From NCBI RefSeq assembly GCF_900108915.1, contig NZ_FNYH01000010.1, positions 84,667-148,666 on the forward strand: a DNA stretch of 64,000 bases, written 5' to 3'. A program made the position numbers and the translations under genes. This stretch comes from Allopseudospirillum japonicum (GTDB lineage Bacteria > Pseudomonadota > Gammaproteobacteria > Pseudomonadales > Halomonadaceae). The notes below the pieces were generated by a model. That model did not search any database and was not told where the DNA came from. It saw only the letters and a list, made by a program, of their open reading frames with translations. This document shows positions 46,376 through 55,404 of this stretch, piece after piece (position 1 is the stretch's first letter; each line of letters opens with the position of its first letter).

Positions 46376-48286
46376 TTACATGAGTAAACGGCGGATGTCG
46401 CCTAGTAGGTTGGCAACTAAGGCCGCGAAACGCGCCGCGTCTGCGCCATTAATTGCCCTGTGATCATAAGACAAGGATAAGGGTAACATCAATCGAGGTT
46501 GGAAAGCCTTGCCATCCCACACCGGCTGCATACTGGCTTTAGAAACCCCCAAAATTGCGACCTCAGGTGCATTCACAATCGGGGTAAAGGCGGTACCACC
46601 AATAGAACCCAAGGAAGAAATCGTAAAACAGCCCCCTTGCATATCAAGCGGCTTCAGCTGTTTTTTCTGCGCACGTGCTGCAAGGTCTGAGCTTTCTTTA
46701 GCAAGCTCGATAATGCCTTTTTTATCGACATCTTTAAGTACAGGTACTAAAAGACCGTCCGGCGTATCGACCGCAAAGCCGATATTGACATAATCTTTCC
46801 AAATTAAGGTGTCACCACCAGCACCCAAAGAAACATTAAATTGTGGATAGGCACGCAATGCATAAGCACAGGCTTTGAGAATAAAAGGCAAAGGCGTCAG
46901 TTTAGCACCTTGGCGTTCCGCTTCAGCTTTCATTGACTTACGGAAGTCTTCTAAACCACTGATATCGGCCTGATCAAATTGGGTCACATGCGGCACATTC
47001 AACCAAGAACGATGTAAATTCACCGCGCCCGCTTTCAACAAACGGCCCATGGGTTTTTCTTCAATCGGACCAAACTGGCTAAAATCTGGTGTCGGAATCG
47101 GTGGGATACCCGCCCCTTGTGGACTGGCTGTACTGGCGGCTTTGGGTGCTTGCTTGCTTTGCTGCAATACCGCTTTTACGTAAGCTTGTACATCTTCTTT
47201 CAGAATGCGGTTTTTCGGTCCTGAGCCTGTCACATCGGCTAAATCAACCCCAAATTCCCGCGCTAATAAGCGCACTGCAGGGCCTGCATGTACACGAGAT
47301 TTTTTAGCAGTCGGTGCACTTGCAGGCGCAGCGACTGGTGCCTTCGTTGGTGCTGGGTTCGTTGGTGCTGAACTAGCAACGGCCGCTGGTTCAGTTGGGC
47401 GAGTTTCGGCCACTTGGGTTTCCAAGTAAGCGATCACATCGCCAACATTCACTGTGTCTCCTTCTTTGATACACAGCTCCACCAAAACACCCGCTTGCGG
47501 ACAAGGGATTTCCATCGTGGCTTTATCGGTTTCCAGCGTGATTAACGCATCTTCGGCTTTGAGCTGATCACCTACTTGTGCGTTGATTTCAATCACGGGT
47601 ACATCCGCATGACCACTTAAATCTGGCACTTGAACCGCTTGGCGGCTAGGCGCTGTCGGCGATGCGCTTGGTGCGGCCGGTGTATTTGCTGCGGCAACTG
47701 GCGTGTCACTTGCTGGTGCTTCTGCTGCTTGACTGAGATACCCGAGAATATCACCTGTGGAGACTTTATCACCAACTTTCACTGAAAACTCAACTACTTG
47801 GCCTGCTTGCGGTGCAGGAATATCCATGGTGGCTTTATCAGTTTCTAAGGTGATCAGAGTGTCTTCTGCTTGGACTTGATCGCCGACTTGCACCAAAACT
47901 TCGATAATTTCGACGGCTTCGTGCCCACCTAAATCGGGGACTTCAATCGCTTGGCGGCCTGCTGGCGCTGAAGCAGCAGGTGTTGCAGGTGTCGACGCTG
48001 CTGGGCTTGCTGAAGGTGCGCTCGCTTTTTCCACTTCTTCCACTGGGCTGGCACTTTCTAGCACAAGAATTTCCGCACCTTCTGCGACCTGAGCGCCTTC
48101 TTTTAATAGGATCTGCGTCACCCGACCTGCATTTGGTGCAGGGACTTCCATGGTTGCTTTATCGGTTTCTAAGGTAATGAGGGTTTGTTCTGCAGTGATC
48201 TGATCACCTACAGCCACATTGATTTCTATCACGCTCACTTCAGCATGACCACCTAAATCAGGAACTTTAACTGTTTGCGTACTCAA
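46376..48286 (-). CDS. aceF: Dihydrolipoyllysine acetyltransferase (PDH E2)
   Basis: 636 residues from the TTG at 48286, chosen because AGGAG lies just upstream and the product begins MSTQTVKVPDLGGH. Three lipoyl domains each carry ETDKATM (Lys lipoylated), joined by Ala/Pro/Ser-rich linkers. A subunit-binding domain (HAGPAVRLLAREFGVDL) and a catalytic domain ending DHRAINGADAARF follow; the catalytic His is in DHR. It moves the acetyl group to CoA in pyruvate dehydrogenase. Encoded after aceE, with a terminator downstream. Confidence 0.96.
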   Translation of the reverse strand: MSTQTVKVPDLGGHAEVSVIEINVAVGDQITAEQTLITLETDKATMEVPAPNAGRVTQILLKEGAQVAEGAEILVLESASPVEEVEKASAPSASPAASTPATPAASAPAGRQAIEVPDLGGHEAVEIIEVLVQVGDQVQAEDTLITLETDKATMDIPAPQAGQVVEFSVKVGDKVSTGDILGYLSQAAEAPASDTPVAAANTPAAPSASPTAPSRQAVQVPDLSGHADVPVIEINAQVGDQLKAEDALITLETDKATMEIPCPQAGVLVELCIKEGDTVNVGDVIAYLETQVAETRPTEPAAVASSAPTNPAPTKAPVAAPASAPTAKKSRVHAGPAVRLLAREFGVDLADVTGSGPKNRILKEDVQAYVKAVLQQSKQAPKAASTASPQGAGIPPIPTPDFSQFGPIEEKPMGRLLKAGAVNLHRSWLNVPHVTQFDQADISGLEDFRKSMKAEAERQGAKLTPLPFILKACAYALRAYPQFNVSLGAGGDTLIWKDYVNIGFAVDTPDGLLVPVLKDVDKKGIIELAKESSDLAARAQKKQLKPLDMQGGCFTISSLGSIGGTAFTPIVNAPEVAILGVSKASMQPVWDGKAFQPRLMLPLSLSYDHRAINGADAARFAALVANLLGDIRRLLM

Positions 48287-48361
48287 GGTTCTTCTCCTAA
48301 CTGGCATCACAAGGAATAAGGGCTAGGCGCACTAGCCCTTTAGTACAAGCAAGTGCCTGTT

Positions 48362-51037
48362 TTAGCAGTATAAAGGATCACATTTATCGGCTTGGATGCC
48401 GTATTTTTGCATCGCTTGGGTGAGGACTTCAGCCTCCAAATCCCCTGCCTTGACCAGTTCAGTTAAGGCAGCTAACGCCACAAAATAGCGATCAACTTCG
48501 AAGAAATGACGCAGTTTTTCTCGAGTATCTGAGCGTCCATAACCGTCCGTACCCAACACACGATAGGCCATGGGGACATAGGCGCGCACTTGATCTGCAA
48601 ACAACTTCATATAATCTGTGGCTGCAATGGCAGGGCCTGTACGTCCACTGAGTTGCTGGCTAATAAAAGCTTGGCGTGGTGCTTCTTGTGGATGGAGCAA
48701 GTTCCAACGCTCTGCAGCTAAAGCATCACGGCGTAGCTCATTAAAGCTGGTCACCGACCAAATATCTGCACCTATACCGAAATCTTCGGCCAGTAAATCG
48801 GCTGCGGCTTCTACTTCACGTAAAATGGTGCCCGAACCCAATAATTGCACTTTGAGTTTCGCCTCTGGTGCTTGGGTTTTCAGCAAGTACATTCCTTTAA
48901 TAATGCCATCACGGACGCATTCATCCGTGGGCATTTCTGGATGAACATAGTTTTCGTTCATCACCGTTAGGTAATAGAAGCAATTCTCTTGATCCTGATA
49001 CATGCGCTTTAAACCATCTTGGATAATAACGGCAAGCTCATAACTGTAGGTTGGATCATAAGTACGGCAGTTCGGAATTGTGGCCGCCAATAAGTGGCTG
49101 TGGCCATCTTGGTGCTGTAACCCTTCCCCGTTAAGCGTTGTGCGCCCTGCGGTACCACCAATCAAAAAGCCTCGTGCTTGCAAATCACCGGCAGCCCATG
49201 CCAAATCGCCAATCCGTTGGAAACCAAACATGGAATAAAAGACATAAAAAGGCACCAGCGGATAATTGTGATTGCTATAACTGGTGGCTGCGGCAATCCA
49301 TGCGGACATAGCACCGGCTTCACTGATCCCTTCTTCTAAAATTTGCCCCTGCTTGTCTTCGCGGTAGAACATAATCTGATCCGCGTCTACTGGCTTATAT
49401 TTTTGTCCTTCAGAAGTATAAATCCCTAGCTGGCGGAACATGCCTTCCATGCCGAAAGTGCGGGCCTCATCTGGAATAATAGGCACAATACGCTCGCCCA
49501 AATGCGTATCTTTGACTAAGCCATTGAGAATACGCACAAAGGCCATGGTGCTAGAAATCTCGCGCCCGTTAGAGCCTTTGAGCATGGCGGCAAAGGACTT
49601 ATCTTGTACTTCAGGGGTGGTTAGCTGGGTAAAATCTTTGCGTCTTTGGGGTAAAGATCCGCCCAAACGGCCACGAATTTCACGCATATAGCGCATTTCT
49701 GGGCTATCGTCGGCGGGTTTATAAAAAGGTACAGTTTCCAGTTGTTCATCAGTGAGCGGAATACCAAAGCGATCACGGAATTTTTTCAAACCGGCTAGCT
49801 GCAAAGATTTCACCGAGTGAGTGTCGTTTTTGGCTTCGCCATCTTCACCGATACCATAACCTTTCACTGTGTGTGCCAAAATCACGGTGGGGCGACCATT
49901 GGCATTATGGACGGCTTCGTGATAAGCCGCATAGACCTTGTAAGGATCATGGCCACCACGGTTCAGGCGCATAATATCTTCGTCCGTGAGGTCTTCTACC
50001 ATCGCTTTGAGCTCAGGATCTTTACCGAAGAAGTGTTCGCGCGTGTAAGCACCACCGAGTGCCTTGTAGTTTTGGTATTCACCGTCGACCACTTCATCCA
50101 TGTGCTTTTGCATCACACCGTGACGATCCTTTTCAAATAAAGGATCCCAGAAACGTCCCCAAACCACTTTAATGACGTTCCAGCCTGCACCACGGAACAC
50201 GCCTTCCAGCTCATCCATAATGCGGCCATTGCCACGTACAGGACCATCTAAACGCTGTAAGTTACAGTTGATCACGAAAATCAGGTTATCGAGCTTTTCA
50301 CGCCCTGCAAGCGAAATTGCACCAAGCGATTCTGGCTCGTCACTTTCGCCATCCCCCATAAAGCACCAGACTTTACGATCTTGCATGGCTTTTTGCTCAC
50401 GCGAGTCCAAATACTTCATCACGTGGGCTTGATAAATCGCTTGAATCGGCCCTAAGCCCATAGAAACGGTAGGGAATTGCCAGAAATCCGGCATCAACCA
50501 AGGGTGCGGGTAGGAAGATAAACCTTCGCCATCGACTTCTTGGCGGAAGTGATCGAGTTGGTTTTCGGAAAGACGTCCTTCCAAAAAGGCACGTGAATAA
50601 ACCCCAGGCGCACTATGGCCTTGGATATACACTAAATCGCCTTCGAAATCCCCTTGTGGCGCGCGGAAAAAGTAGTTAAAACCAACATCATATAAGGTCG
50701 CACTCGACATAAAACTAGAGATATGCCCACCAATACCAGCATTTTTCTTATTGGCGCGCATCACCATAGCCACGGCATTCCAGCGAATTAAAGAGCGAAT
50801 ACGGCGCTCCATAAAAAGATCACCTGGCATCCGGGCTTCACGGTGTACGGGAATGGTATTGCGGTGGGGTGTGGTGATAGAAATCGGTAGCTGGCTGCCT
50901 TCATTACGTAAACGATCGGCCAACTTGGTGAGCAGAAACTTCATCCGTGGCTCGCCTTCATGCTCTAATACAGATTCTAGTGCATCTAACCATTCTTGGG
51001 TTTCTACTGGATCTATATCCTGCATCTCTAGACTCAT
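48362..51037 (-). CDS. aceE: Pyruvate dehydrogenase E1 component
   Basis: 891 residues, the homodimeric E1 type. The thiamine diphosphate motif GDGESDEPES to the following NCNLQRLDGPV, RNIV-free, is complete, along with GHISSFMSSATLYDVGFNYFFR (given in part) and the C-terminal WSVTSFNELRRD. It decarboxylates pyruvate and reductively acetylates the lipoyl groups of AceF. GGAG precedes the ATG at 51037, and an A-rich stretch AACAAAAAAA (minus strand, around 51054-51064) lies just before it. No lpd gene is adjacent. Confidence 0.96.
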   Translation of the reverse strand: MSLEMQDIDPVETQEWLDALESVLEHEGEPRMKFLLTKLADRLRNEGSQLPISITTPHRNTIPVHREARMPGDLFMERRIRSLIRWNAVAMVMRANKKNAGIGGHISSFMSSATLYDVGFNYFFRAPQGDFEGDLVYIQGHSAPGVYSRAFLEGRLSENQLDHFRQEVDGEGLSSYPHPWLMPDFWQFPTVSMGLGPIQAIYQAHVMKYLDSREQKAMQDRKVWCFMGDGESDEPESLGAISLAGREKLDNLIFVINCNLQRLDGPVRGNGRIMDELEGVFRGAGWNVIKVVWGRFWDPLFEKDRHGVMQKHMDEVVDGEYQNYKALGGAYTREHFFGKDPELKAMVEDLTDEDIMRLNRGGHDPYKVYAAYHEAVHNANGRPTVILAHTVKGYGIGEDGEAKNDTHSVKSLQLAGLKKFRDRFGIPLTDEQLETVPFYKPADDSPEMRYMREIRGRLGGSLPQRRKDFTQLTTPEVQDKSFAAMLKGSNGREISSTMAFVRILNGLVKDTHLGERIVPIIPDEARTFGMEGMFRQLGIYTSEGQKYKPVDADQIMFYREDKQGQILEEGISEAGAMSAWIAAATSYSNHNYPLVPFYVFYSMFGFQRIGDLAWAAGDLQARGFLIGGTAGRTTLNGEGLQHQDGHSHLLAATIPNCRTYDPTYSYELAVIIQDGLKRMYQDQENCFYYLTVMNENYVHPEMPTDECVRDGIIKGMYLLKTQAPEAKLKVQLLGSGTILREVEAAADLLAEDFGIGADIWSVTSFNELRRDALAAERWNLLHPQEAPRQAFISQQLSGRTGPAIAATDYMKLFADQVRAYVPMAYRVLGTDGYGRSDTREKLRHFFEVDRYFVALAALTELVKAGDLEAEVLTQAMQKYGIQADKCDPLYC

Positions 51038-51637
51038 ACCGAAATACTCCGCATTTTTTTGTTATCAATCAAACCGCTGATCAAGTGCGTGTCCCGCATC
51101 TTTGCCCTTATCTCAGTAAGCTGGCTTAGCGGTTTGCCTGTGTACAGGCTAGTTGATTTGTATTGATTTTGCTGTGGTGCTTCCCTTAAAGAGAAGTCAC
51201 AGCGAAGGTAAAATTTTCTGTAGTCAAATTACATCATATAAAAATGACCAAGGGGTTTCAAAAAGAGGATTTCTCGACAAAAAATGTCGCAGAAGCGCCC
51301 TATAAATAAAAGGTTTTATTGTGCACAGCACAATTTTTTTGTATATCTCTTTGAGATGGCCATTCAGTCATCTTGTAAAAATACTACAAAAAAACGGTGA
51401 AGAAAAGCCAGCACGTCTGGAAATTGCGCTAGCTCAATGTCTGGCCTGATTAAACAGAGGTTGCCAAGCAAACTACCCCGCGCACACGGCTATTATCACC
51501 ATATTGGGGCGCAAGAATCCGCGTGTCGCAGGTATCAGAAAAAATATGCCGACGTTATAAACTGACGAGCAGATGGTGAAAGCCATCTAGCAGAGCACAA
51601 ATTTACTGCAACTCGGATAGCAATTTTCTCTTCGATT
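51038..51637. other. About 600-bp intergenic region with aceE promoter and cassette debris
   Basis: No credible gene. The left part should hold the aceEF promoter (minus strand). The right part, next to the attC-like half site at 51638-51677, is probably leftover cassette sequence. A lone plus-strand terminator (51318-51340) sits in the middle. Confidence 0.5.
51318..51340 (+). terminator. Orphan rho-independent terminator
   Basis: ATTGTGC, loop ACA, GCACAAT, then TTTTTTT on the plus strand. No plus-strand gene is visible upstream in this region, so the transcript it ends is unknown. Confidence 0.6.
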
Positions 51638-51677
51638 CTGCCACGCGTTGGCTGTCCCCCTTGAAGCGTTTGTTATA
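51638..51677 (-). repeat. attC-like half site after the GNAT toxin gene
   Basis: On the minus strand it reads TATAACAAACGCTTCAAG, then GGGGACAGCCAACGCGTGGC. This resembles the first half (R'' and L'') of the Vibrio-type VCR attC site as I remember it. The matching second half with GTTRRRY is not evident, so the site appears truncated. Confidence 0.6.
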
Positions 51678-51685
51678 TTCGTAGC

Positions 51686-52219
51686 CTATTGGTTAAAAAG
51701 CTGTTCTACTGTTTTCATCGGTAAGAACATACGAATACGCTCATTATATTCGCACAATACTTCAAAGCCGAACTTCGTATAGAACGCTTGAGCGGAATCT
51801 GTCAGACAATCCACAACTATTGCGTATGCCCTCATGTGATGATTCACTTCCCACAAGTACTTCAGTGCACGAATTAGACTGACCTTTCCAAGCCCAGAAC
51901 CGTGAAATTCTTTGTGCACAGCTAATTGAGCCAACAGAAAAACAGGGATTGGATATCTCGGTAGTTTCTTTGCTAATTGTGTCGGTAATGTTTCTCGGCT
52001 GATTGAGCTCGGTGCAACACTATAAAAGGCACAAATAGCGAATTTTTGATTTAACAGTGGTTGAGCACTAGGTAAAACCATTGTTCGGCTAATACCTGCT
52101 TGCATGTGCTTTGCAGCTTGAGTTTTGATAAATGTGTTTAGTTCTTGCTCACCACAGTCAAATGAGTTGCGGTCATGCTTTGATTTACTAAGCTCTACAA
52201 ACTCTTTGCCCCAACTCAC
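51686..52219 (-). CDS. GNAT toxin of a DUF1778 toxin-antitoxin pair (TacT/AtaT-like)
   Basis: 177 residues of the GNAT fold, with the acetyl-CoA loop VHKEFHGSGLGKVSLIRAL and a C-terminal AQAFYTKFGFEV. The N-terminus RNSFDCGEQELNTFIKTQA is typical of TacT-type toxins, which acetylate the amino acid on charged tRNA and block translation. It overlaps the antitoxin gene by 4 bases. It lies in an integron cassette followed by an attC-like half site; such pairs are common stabilisers of cassette arrays. Confidence 0.88.
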   Translation of the reverse strand: MSWGKEFVELSKSKHDRNSFDCGEQELNTFIKTQAAKHMQAGISRTMVLPSAQPLLNQKFAICAFYSVAPSSISRETLPTQLAKKLPRYPIPVFLLAQLAVHKEFHGSGLGKVSLIRALKYLWEVNHHMRAYAIVVDCLTDSAQAFYTKFGFEVLCEYNERIRMFLPMKTVEQLFNQ

Positions 52220-52485
52220 TTGATACCACTCTTATCTGTAAATTTAACAGCTTCAAGCAAAGCTTGATTCGGTGCTTTTACTTGATTACACGCAGCCATA
52301 AACTCGTCAAAAACACTGTCTTTAACCATAATACTTTCATGCTCCTCAATAACACGAGTCGCGTCTTCGTCCATAAGTCTCACCACATATTCAGTGAGAC
52401 TTTTTAAACCAAGTAAAGCCGATGCCTTTTCGGCTTTTGCCTTGATCTCTTCATCAAGGCGAATATCTAACCGTGCCGTTGCCAT
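52216..52485 (-). CDS. DUF1778 antitoxin (ribbon-helix-helix)
   Basis: 89 residues from the ATG at 52485 (MATARLDIRLDEEIKAKAEKAS), which has AGGAGGGG upstream; the open frame extends further but the extra residues look like noncoding attC DNA. The N-terminal half is a ribbon-helix-helix DNA-binding domain and the C-terminal half binds the toxin. Such antitoxins also repress their own promoter. Translationally coupled to the GNAT toxin. Confidence 0.88.
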   Translation of the reverse strand: MATARLDIRLDEEIKAKAEKASALLGLKSLTEYVVRLMDEDATRVIEEHESIMVKDSVFDEFMAACNQVKAPNQALLEAVKFTDKSGIK

Positions 52486-52587
52486 AACCCCTCCTACGTA
52501 CGGATGCATTCCGTAACTTGAGAGATTATAGTGCAAACTTAAAGCACATTCAATTTGTACGGAAAGTTTACGGAACGAGGGAGAATA

Positions 52588-52636
52588 TAGCGCCAAGCTC
52601 ACCGGTAATTTATCCGCGTGCAGCTTTTTGTTAGAT
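52588..52636 (-). repeat. Possible attC half site after the SEC-C gene
   Basis: On the minus strand, 14 bases after the SEC-C stop, ATCTAACAAAAAGCTGCACG begins with a perfect RYYYAAC R'' core box. The complementary second half with GTTRRRY was not found before the antitoxin gene, so the site may be partial. Confidence 0.45.
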
Positions 52637-52649
52637 ATAGTTTGGATCC

Positions 52650-54821
52650 TTACCTTAAGCAGCACTTTTTGTATTTTTTACCACTTCCGCACGGGCAATT
52701 TTCATTTCGCCCTATCTTCTTAGATTTTCTATTTACTGTCTGAAAGTTGACCTTATTTTTTCCTTTTAACGACTGCGGCTTAGGGAGATCCTTGGTCACT
52801 TCATCCATTTCATTTGACTGTTCCCATTTGAAATCCTTATTAACTCCAAACCTCAACCTCTTGGACTTGGAGCCAATGCATACACCAAACCATTGGTTAG
52901 CCTTCTGCTCATACTTTCTAAGCTCACAGTGACGATCCAAGCGCTTTGCAGCTTCGGCGTCTGAGTCATCGTTACAATGAATAGTCAGCCCAGAACTGTC
53001 TTCACTTATACCAAGTGTTAAATCATGATGTTTACCATCTTTTCGCCCCAGCTCAAGCAGCTTAGATATCCCGTCATTAATCATTTCGACTGTGTCACCA
53101 CTAAGTGTCAACAGCATAAAGCCGAAATCTAAAGTGGCTGAATGGTCACGTAATTCAATATCCTTAACCAATCTATCAAAATGTGTTCCTTCGTACTTTG
53201 TTAATATTCCATCTGGAGTTGCACTACCAGGAATCCCATCTCGCCTAGCCAGCATTGCAAGATCTAGGTCAGCGCAAATATCATCACCTAACTGCATCAT
53301 TGTATATTCGCCATCCATCCAAAGATTCTGCTTTAGATGGTATGACAATATCGTCAGCTCGTGTGTGGATAATATTTTATCACCATACATTGTTCTTCTA
53401 TTGACGTAACTTAAGAAATGCAAAGGTGACTTCAGCATCTCTGTTGCAACATCCAAAAAAAAGACATCCATCACAAAAGCTGGCTTGATCACATCAGTAG
53501 GCTTTTGCTCAAGGAGCTGCCTAGCTTGAAATGACAAAGCGGGGTAATGATCAGACACCACGCAGAAAGGATAAATTTCCTTAAATTCTCTGCTGATGGC
53601 TATTTCATTACCCTTTCTATCAACAACTTTATAGCTACTATTGGTTAAGTAGTTTGAGCAAACCAAGGCTTGATCATATGCATCTTGAACAGCTTTTTTG
53701 AAGTCATCCTTTAGAACAAGGTCATTCCCTTTGCGAGCAGCTATAGTTAGTTTTTTTGATTTTGCTTGCAATACTATTGCTCTATTTGCAAACACTACAA
53801 GCACATCTATTTCGCCAGCCTTATTGTTCTTATCGTCAAATATATCAACGTTTTGAAAAACTCGCCTTTCTCCGAAAACACGCTTAAGCCTTGTACTCGA
53901 AAATTCTTCGGTAAATTCACCTCGATGACGCATCGCAATGTTTCTGTATACTTCATCTGAATTGAACCAAAAAAATGGAGTCTCGTATAATGCCTCAACC
54001 AAACTATAATTTTGAAACAAAAGATATCTATTGTCTTGAAGCTCTATGATTGGATAGGCATTTATCGGATTAAAGTTATCTAAGGACGTGAAGTCTTCCT
54101 GCCCGACTGGCGATACAAACGACCCAATAACTTTTTTGGCGACCTCCATATCTAATTCGGATTTATTGATTATTTCTTCTAGAGAAAATGTATAAGCTTC
54201 AAGGAAAGTCCATTCATTTGGATTCTTTTCAATTAATCTGGCAAAAACATCATTGATCTTATCGTTCTGCAAAGTCTGAATAGACGATATCACAGACATG
54301 GCCTGCTCGAGCGAATAGCCTTTATTTTCAATCAGCCAATCATTATCTTTTCTATACTTTTCTTTCGATAGATCTCTATACTGAAAGTGATATGCTGACT
54401 CGCCCCCATAAAAGATGGATTCTCTTAATACAGCACCAGAATTGAAAGGATTAAAGCTATCATCCCCAACTTTATTTAGATTAAATAATTCTTTAAGCGG
54501 CGGCATCATGGATTGATGCAACTCCTGAAGCAAGGAGTCCGTTTTACTAATATACTCCTGCATCAGGTTTAGCGAGGGTAAGGTATCATCTATATCTTTT
54601 TTACATGCCATTCCAATTAGCGTGGATATCTCTGTTCTTACCAATCGCCCTATTGAGAATTGTTGCAAAACATCTTCGGGCTTCACTTCATCGGCATACC
54701 TGATGGTGTTATCTCTAAAACAAAAATATGCAATTGCGTGAACGTAGCCGGGAGAGAGGCAAAGATCTTCTAATTCTTTAAATACCTCGCTTTCCTTTCT
54801 AGCTTCTTTATGCTCCGGCAT
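52650..54821 (-). CDS. Large SEC-C protein with PD-(D/E)XK nuclease-like motif (integron cassette gene)
   Basis: 723 residues, AT-rich and unlike its flanks in codon use. A nuclease-like signature of the NERD/Mrr kind is visible: GEIDVLVVF with Glu337 and Asp339, then VLQAKSKK with Gln352 and Lys354 (D-x12-QxK). The C-terminus is a SEC-C zinc motif, NENCPCGSGKKYKKCC. The N-terminal ~300 residues are helical and unassigned. It is the first gene after the broken integrase, in cassette orientation, with a good promoter (54862-54891). A role in DNA or phage defence is inferred from the motif and location; not demonstrated. Confidence 0.8.
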   Translation of the reverse strand: MPEHKEARKESEVFKELEDLCLSPGYVHAIAYFCFRDNTIRYADEVKPEDVLQQFSIGRLVRTEISTLIGMACKKDIDDTLPSLNLMQEYISKTDSLLQELHQSMMPPLKELFNLNKVGDDSFNPFNSGAVLRESIFYGGESAYHFQYRDLSKEKYRKDNDWLIENKGYSLEQAMSVISSIQTLQNDKINDVFARLIEKNPNEWTFLEAYTFSLEEIINKSELDMEVAKKVIGSFVSPVGQEDFTSLDNFNPINAYPIIELQDNRYLLFQNYSLVEALYETPFFWFNSDEVYRNIAMRHRGEFTEEFSSTRLKRVFGERRVFQNVDIFDDKNNKAGEIDVLVVFANRAIVLQAKSKKLTIAARKGNDLVLKDDFKKAVQDAYDQALVCSNYLTNSSYKVVDRKGNEIAISREFKEIYPFCVVSDHYPALSFQARQLLEQKPTDVIKPAFVMDVFFLDVATEMLKSPLHFLSYVNRRTMYGDKILSTHELTILSYHLKQNLWMDGEYTMMQLGDDICADLDLAMLARRDGIPGSATPDGILTKYEGTHFDRLVKDIELRDHSATLDFGFMLLTLSGDTVEMINDGISKLLELGRKDGKHHDLTLGISEDSSGLTIHCNDDSDAEAAKRLDRHCELRKYEQKANQWFGVCIGSKSKRLRFGVNKDFKWEQSNEMDEVTKDLPKPQSLKGKNKVNFQTVNRKSKKIGRNENCPCGSGKKYKKCCLR

Positions 54822-54861
54822 CCACTGCTCTCCAGATTATATTTTCTAACTATTTTTAGAT

Positions 54862-54891
54862 ATCCTAAACCAAGCACATTTTGCATGTCAA
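54862..54891 (-). promoter_or_regulatory. Cassette promoter upstream of the SEC-C gene
   Basis: On the minus strand TTGACA (54891-54886), 18 bases, then TAGGAT (54867-54862). Near-consensus sigma-70 promoter in the place of an integron Pc, pointing into the cassette genes and away from the integrase. Confidence 0.6.
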
Positions 54892-55000
54892 CAAATTATA
54901 AAACTGATGCTTTATATCATTAATTTTGTAGGCTAAATTAATCTAGCAGTATGTTGTTGAATTTAATTTTTAATTCTTCCCGTTTTATAAGGTATAAATT

Positions 55001-55376
55001 ATGGCGACTAAACCACGATTTTTAGACCTTGTGCGTGAACGTATCCGAACTAAGCATTATTCTATACGCACGGAGAAGGCTTATATAGGTTGGATTAAAA
55101 TTTATATTTTTTATAATAAGCGTCACCCTGCTGAAATGGGTCAACTTGAAATGGAACAATTTTTAACTTACTTGGCAGTTAAGAGAAACCTGGCTTCTTC
55201 GACACAAAACCAAGCATGAGCCGCTTTGCTTTTTATATATAAAGAGGTTCTACAAATGGAGCCGCCTTGGGCTGAAAATGTGACGCGAGCAAAAAAACCG
55301 CAGCGTTTACCTGTTGTTTTAACAAAAACTGAAGTCATTGACATCCTCTCCGCTTTAAAGGACGGGGGGATGTCAA
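55001..55376 (+). pseudogene. intI: Truncated integron integrase
   Basis: The first 72 codons read as an IntI N-terminal SAM-like domain (MATKPRFLDLVRERIRTKHY, ...STQNQA). A TGA at 55217-55219 replaces the expected Leu, after which the same frame continues as LLFIYKEVLQMEPPWAENV and RAKKPQRLPVVLTKTEV, also integron-integrase-like. Resemblance stops near 55360, so the catalytic Arg, His and Tyr region of about 190 residues is gone. It points away from the cassette genes, as functional integrases do. Dead: both stop and truncation. Its last codons run into the 3' end of ampD. Confidence 0.85.
55338..55376. repeat. Inverted repeat at the broken end of intI
   Basis: TTGACATCC and GGATGTCAA are 9-bp perfect arms enclosing CTCCGC/GGACGGGG-like inner pairing. 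IS200/IS605-family ends often look like this. The left arm also encodes native integrase residues, so the match might be partly chance. Confidence 0.35.
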
Positions 55377-55404
55377 CCGCTCGGCTTTCAAGGAAAGCCA
55401 TCAA

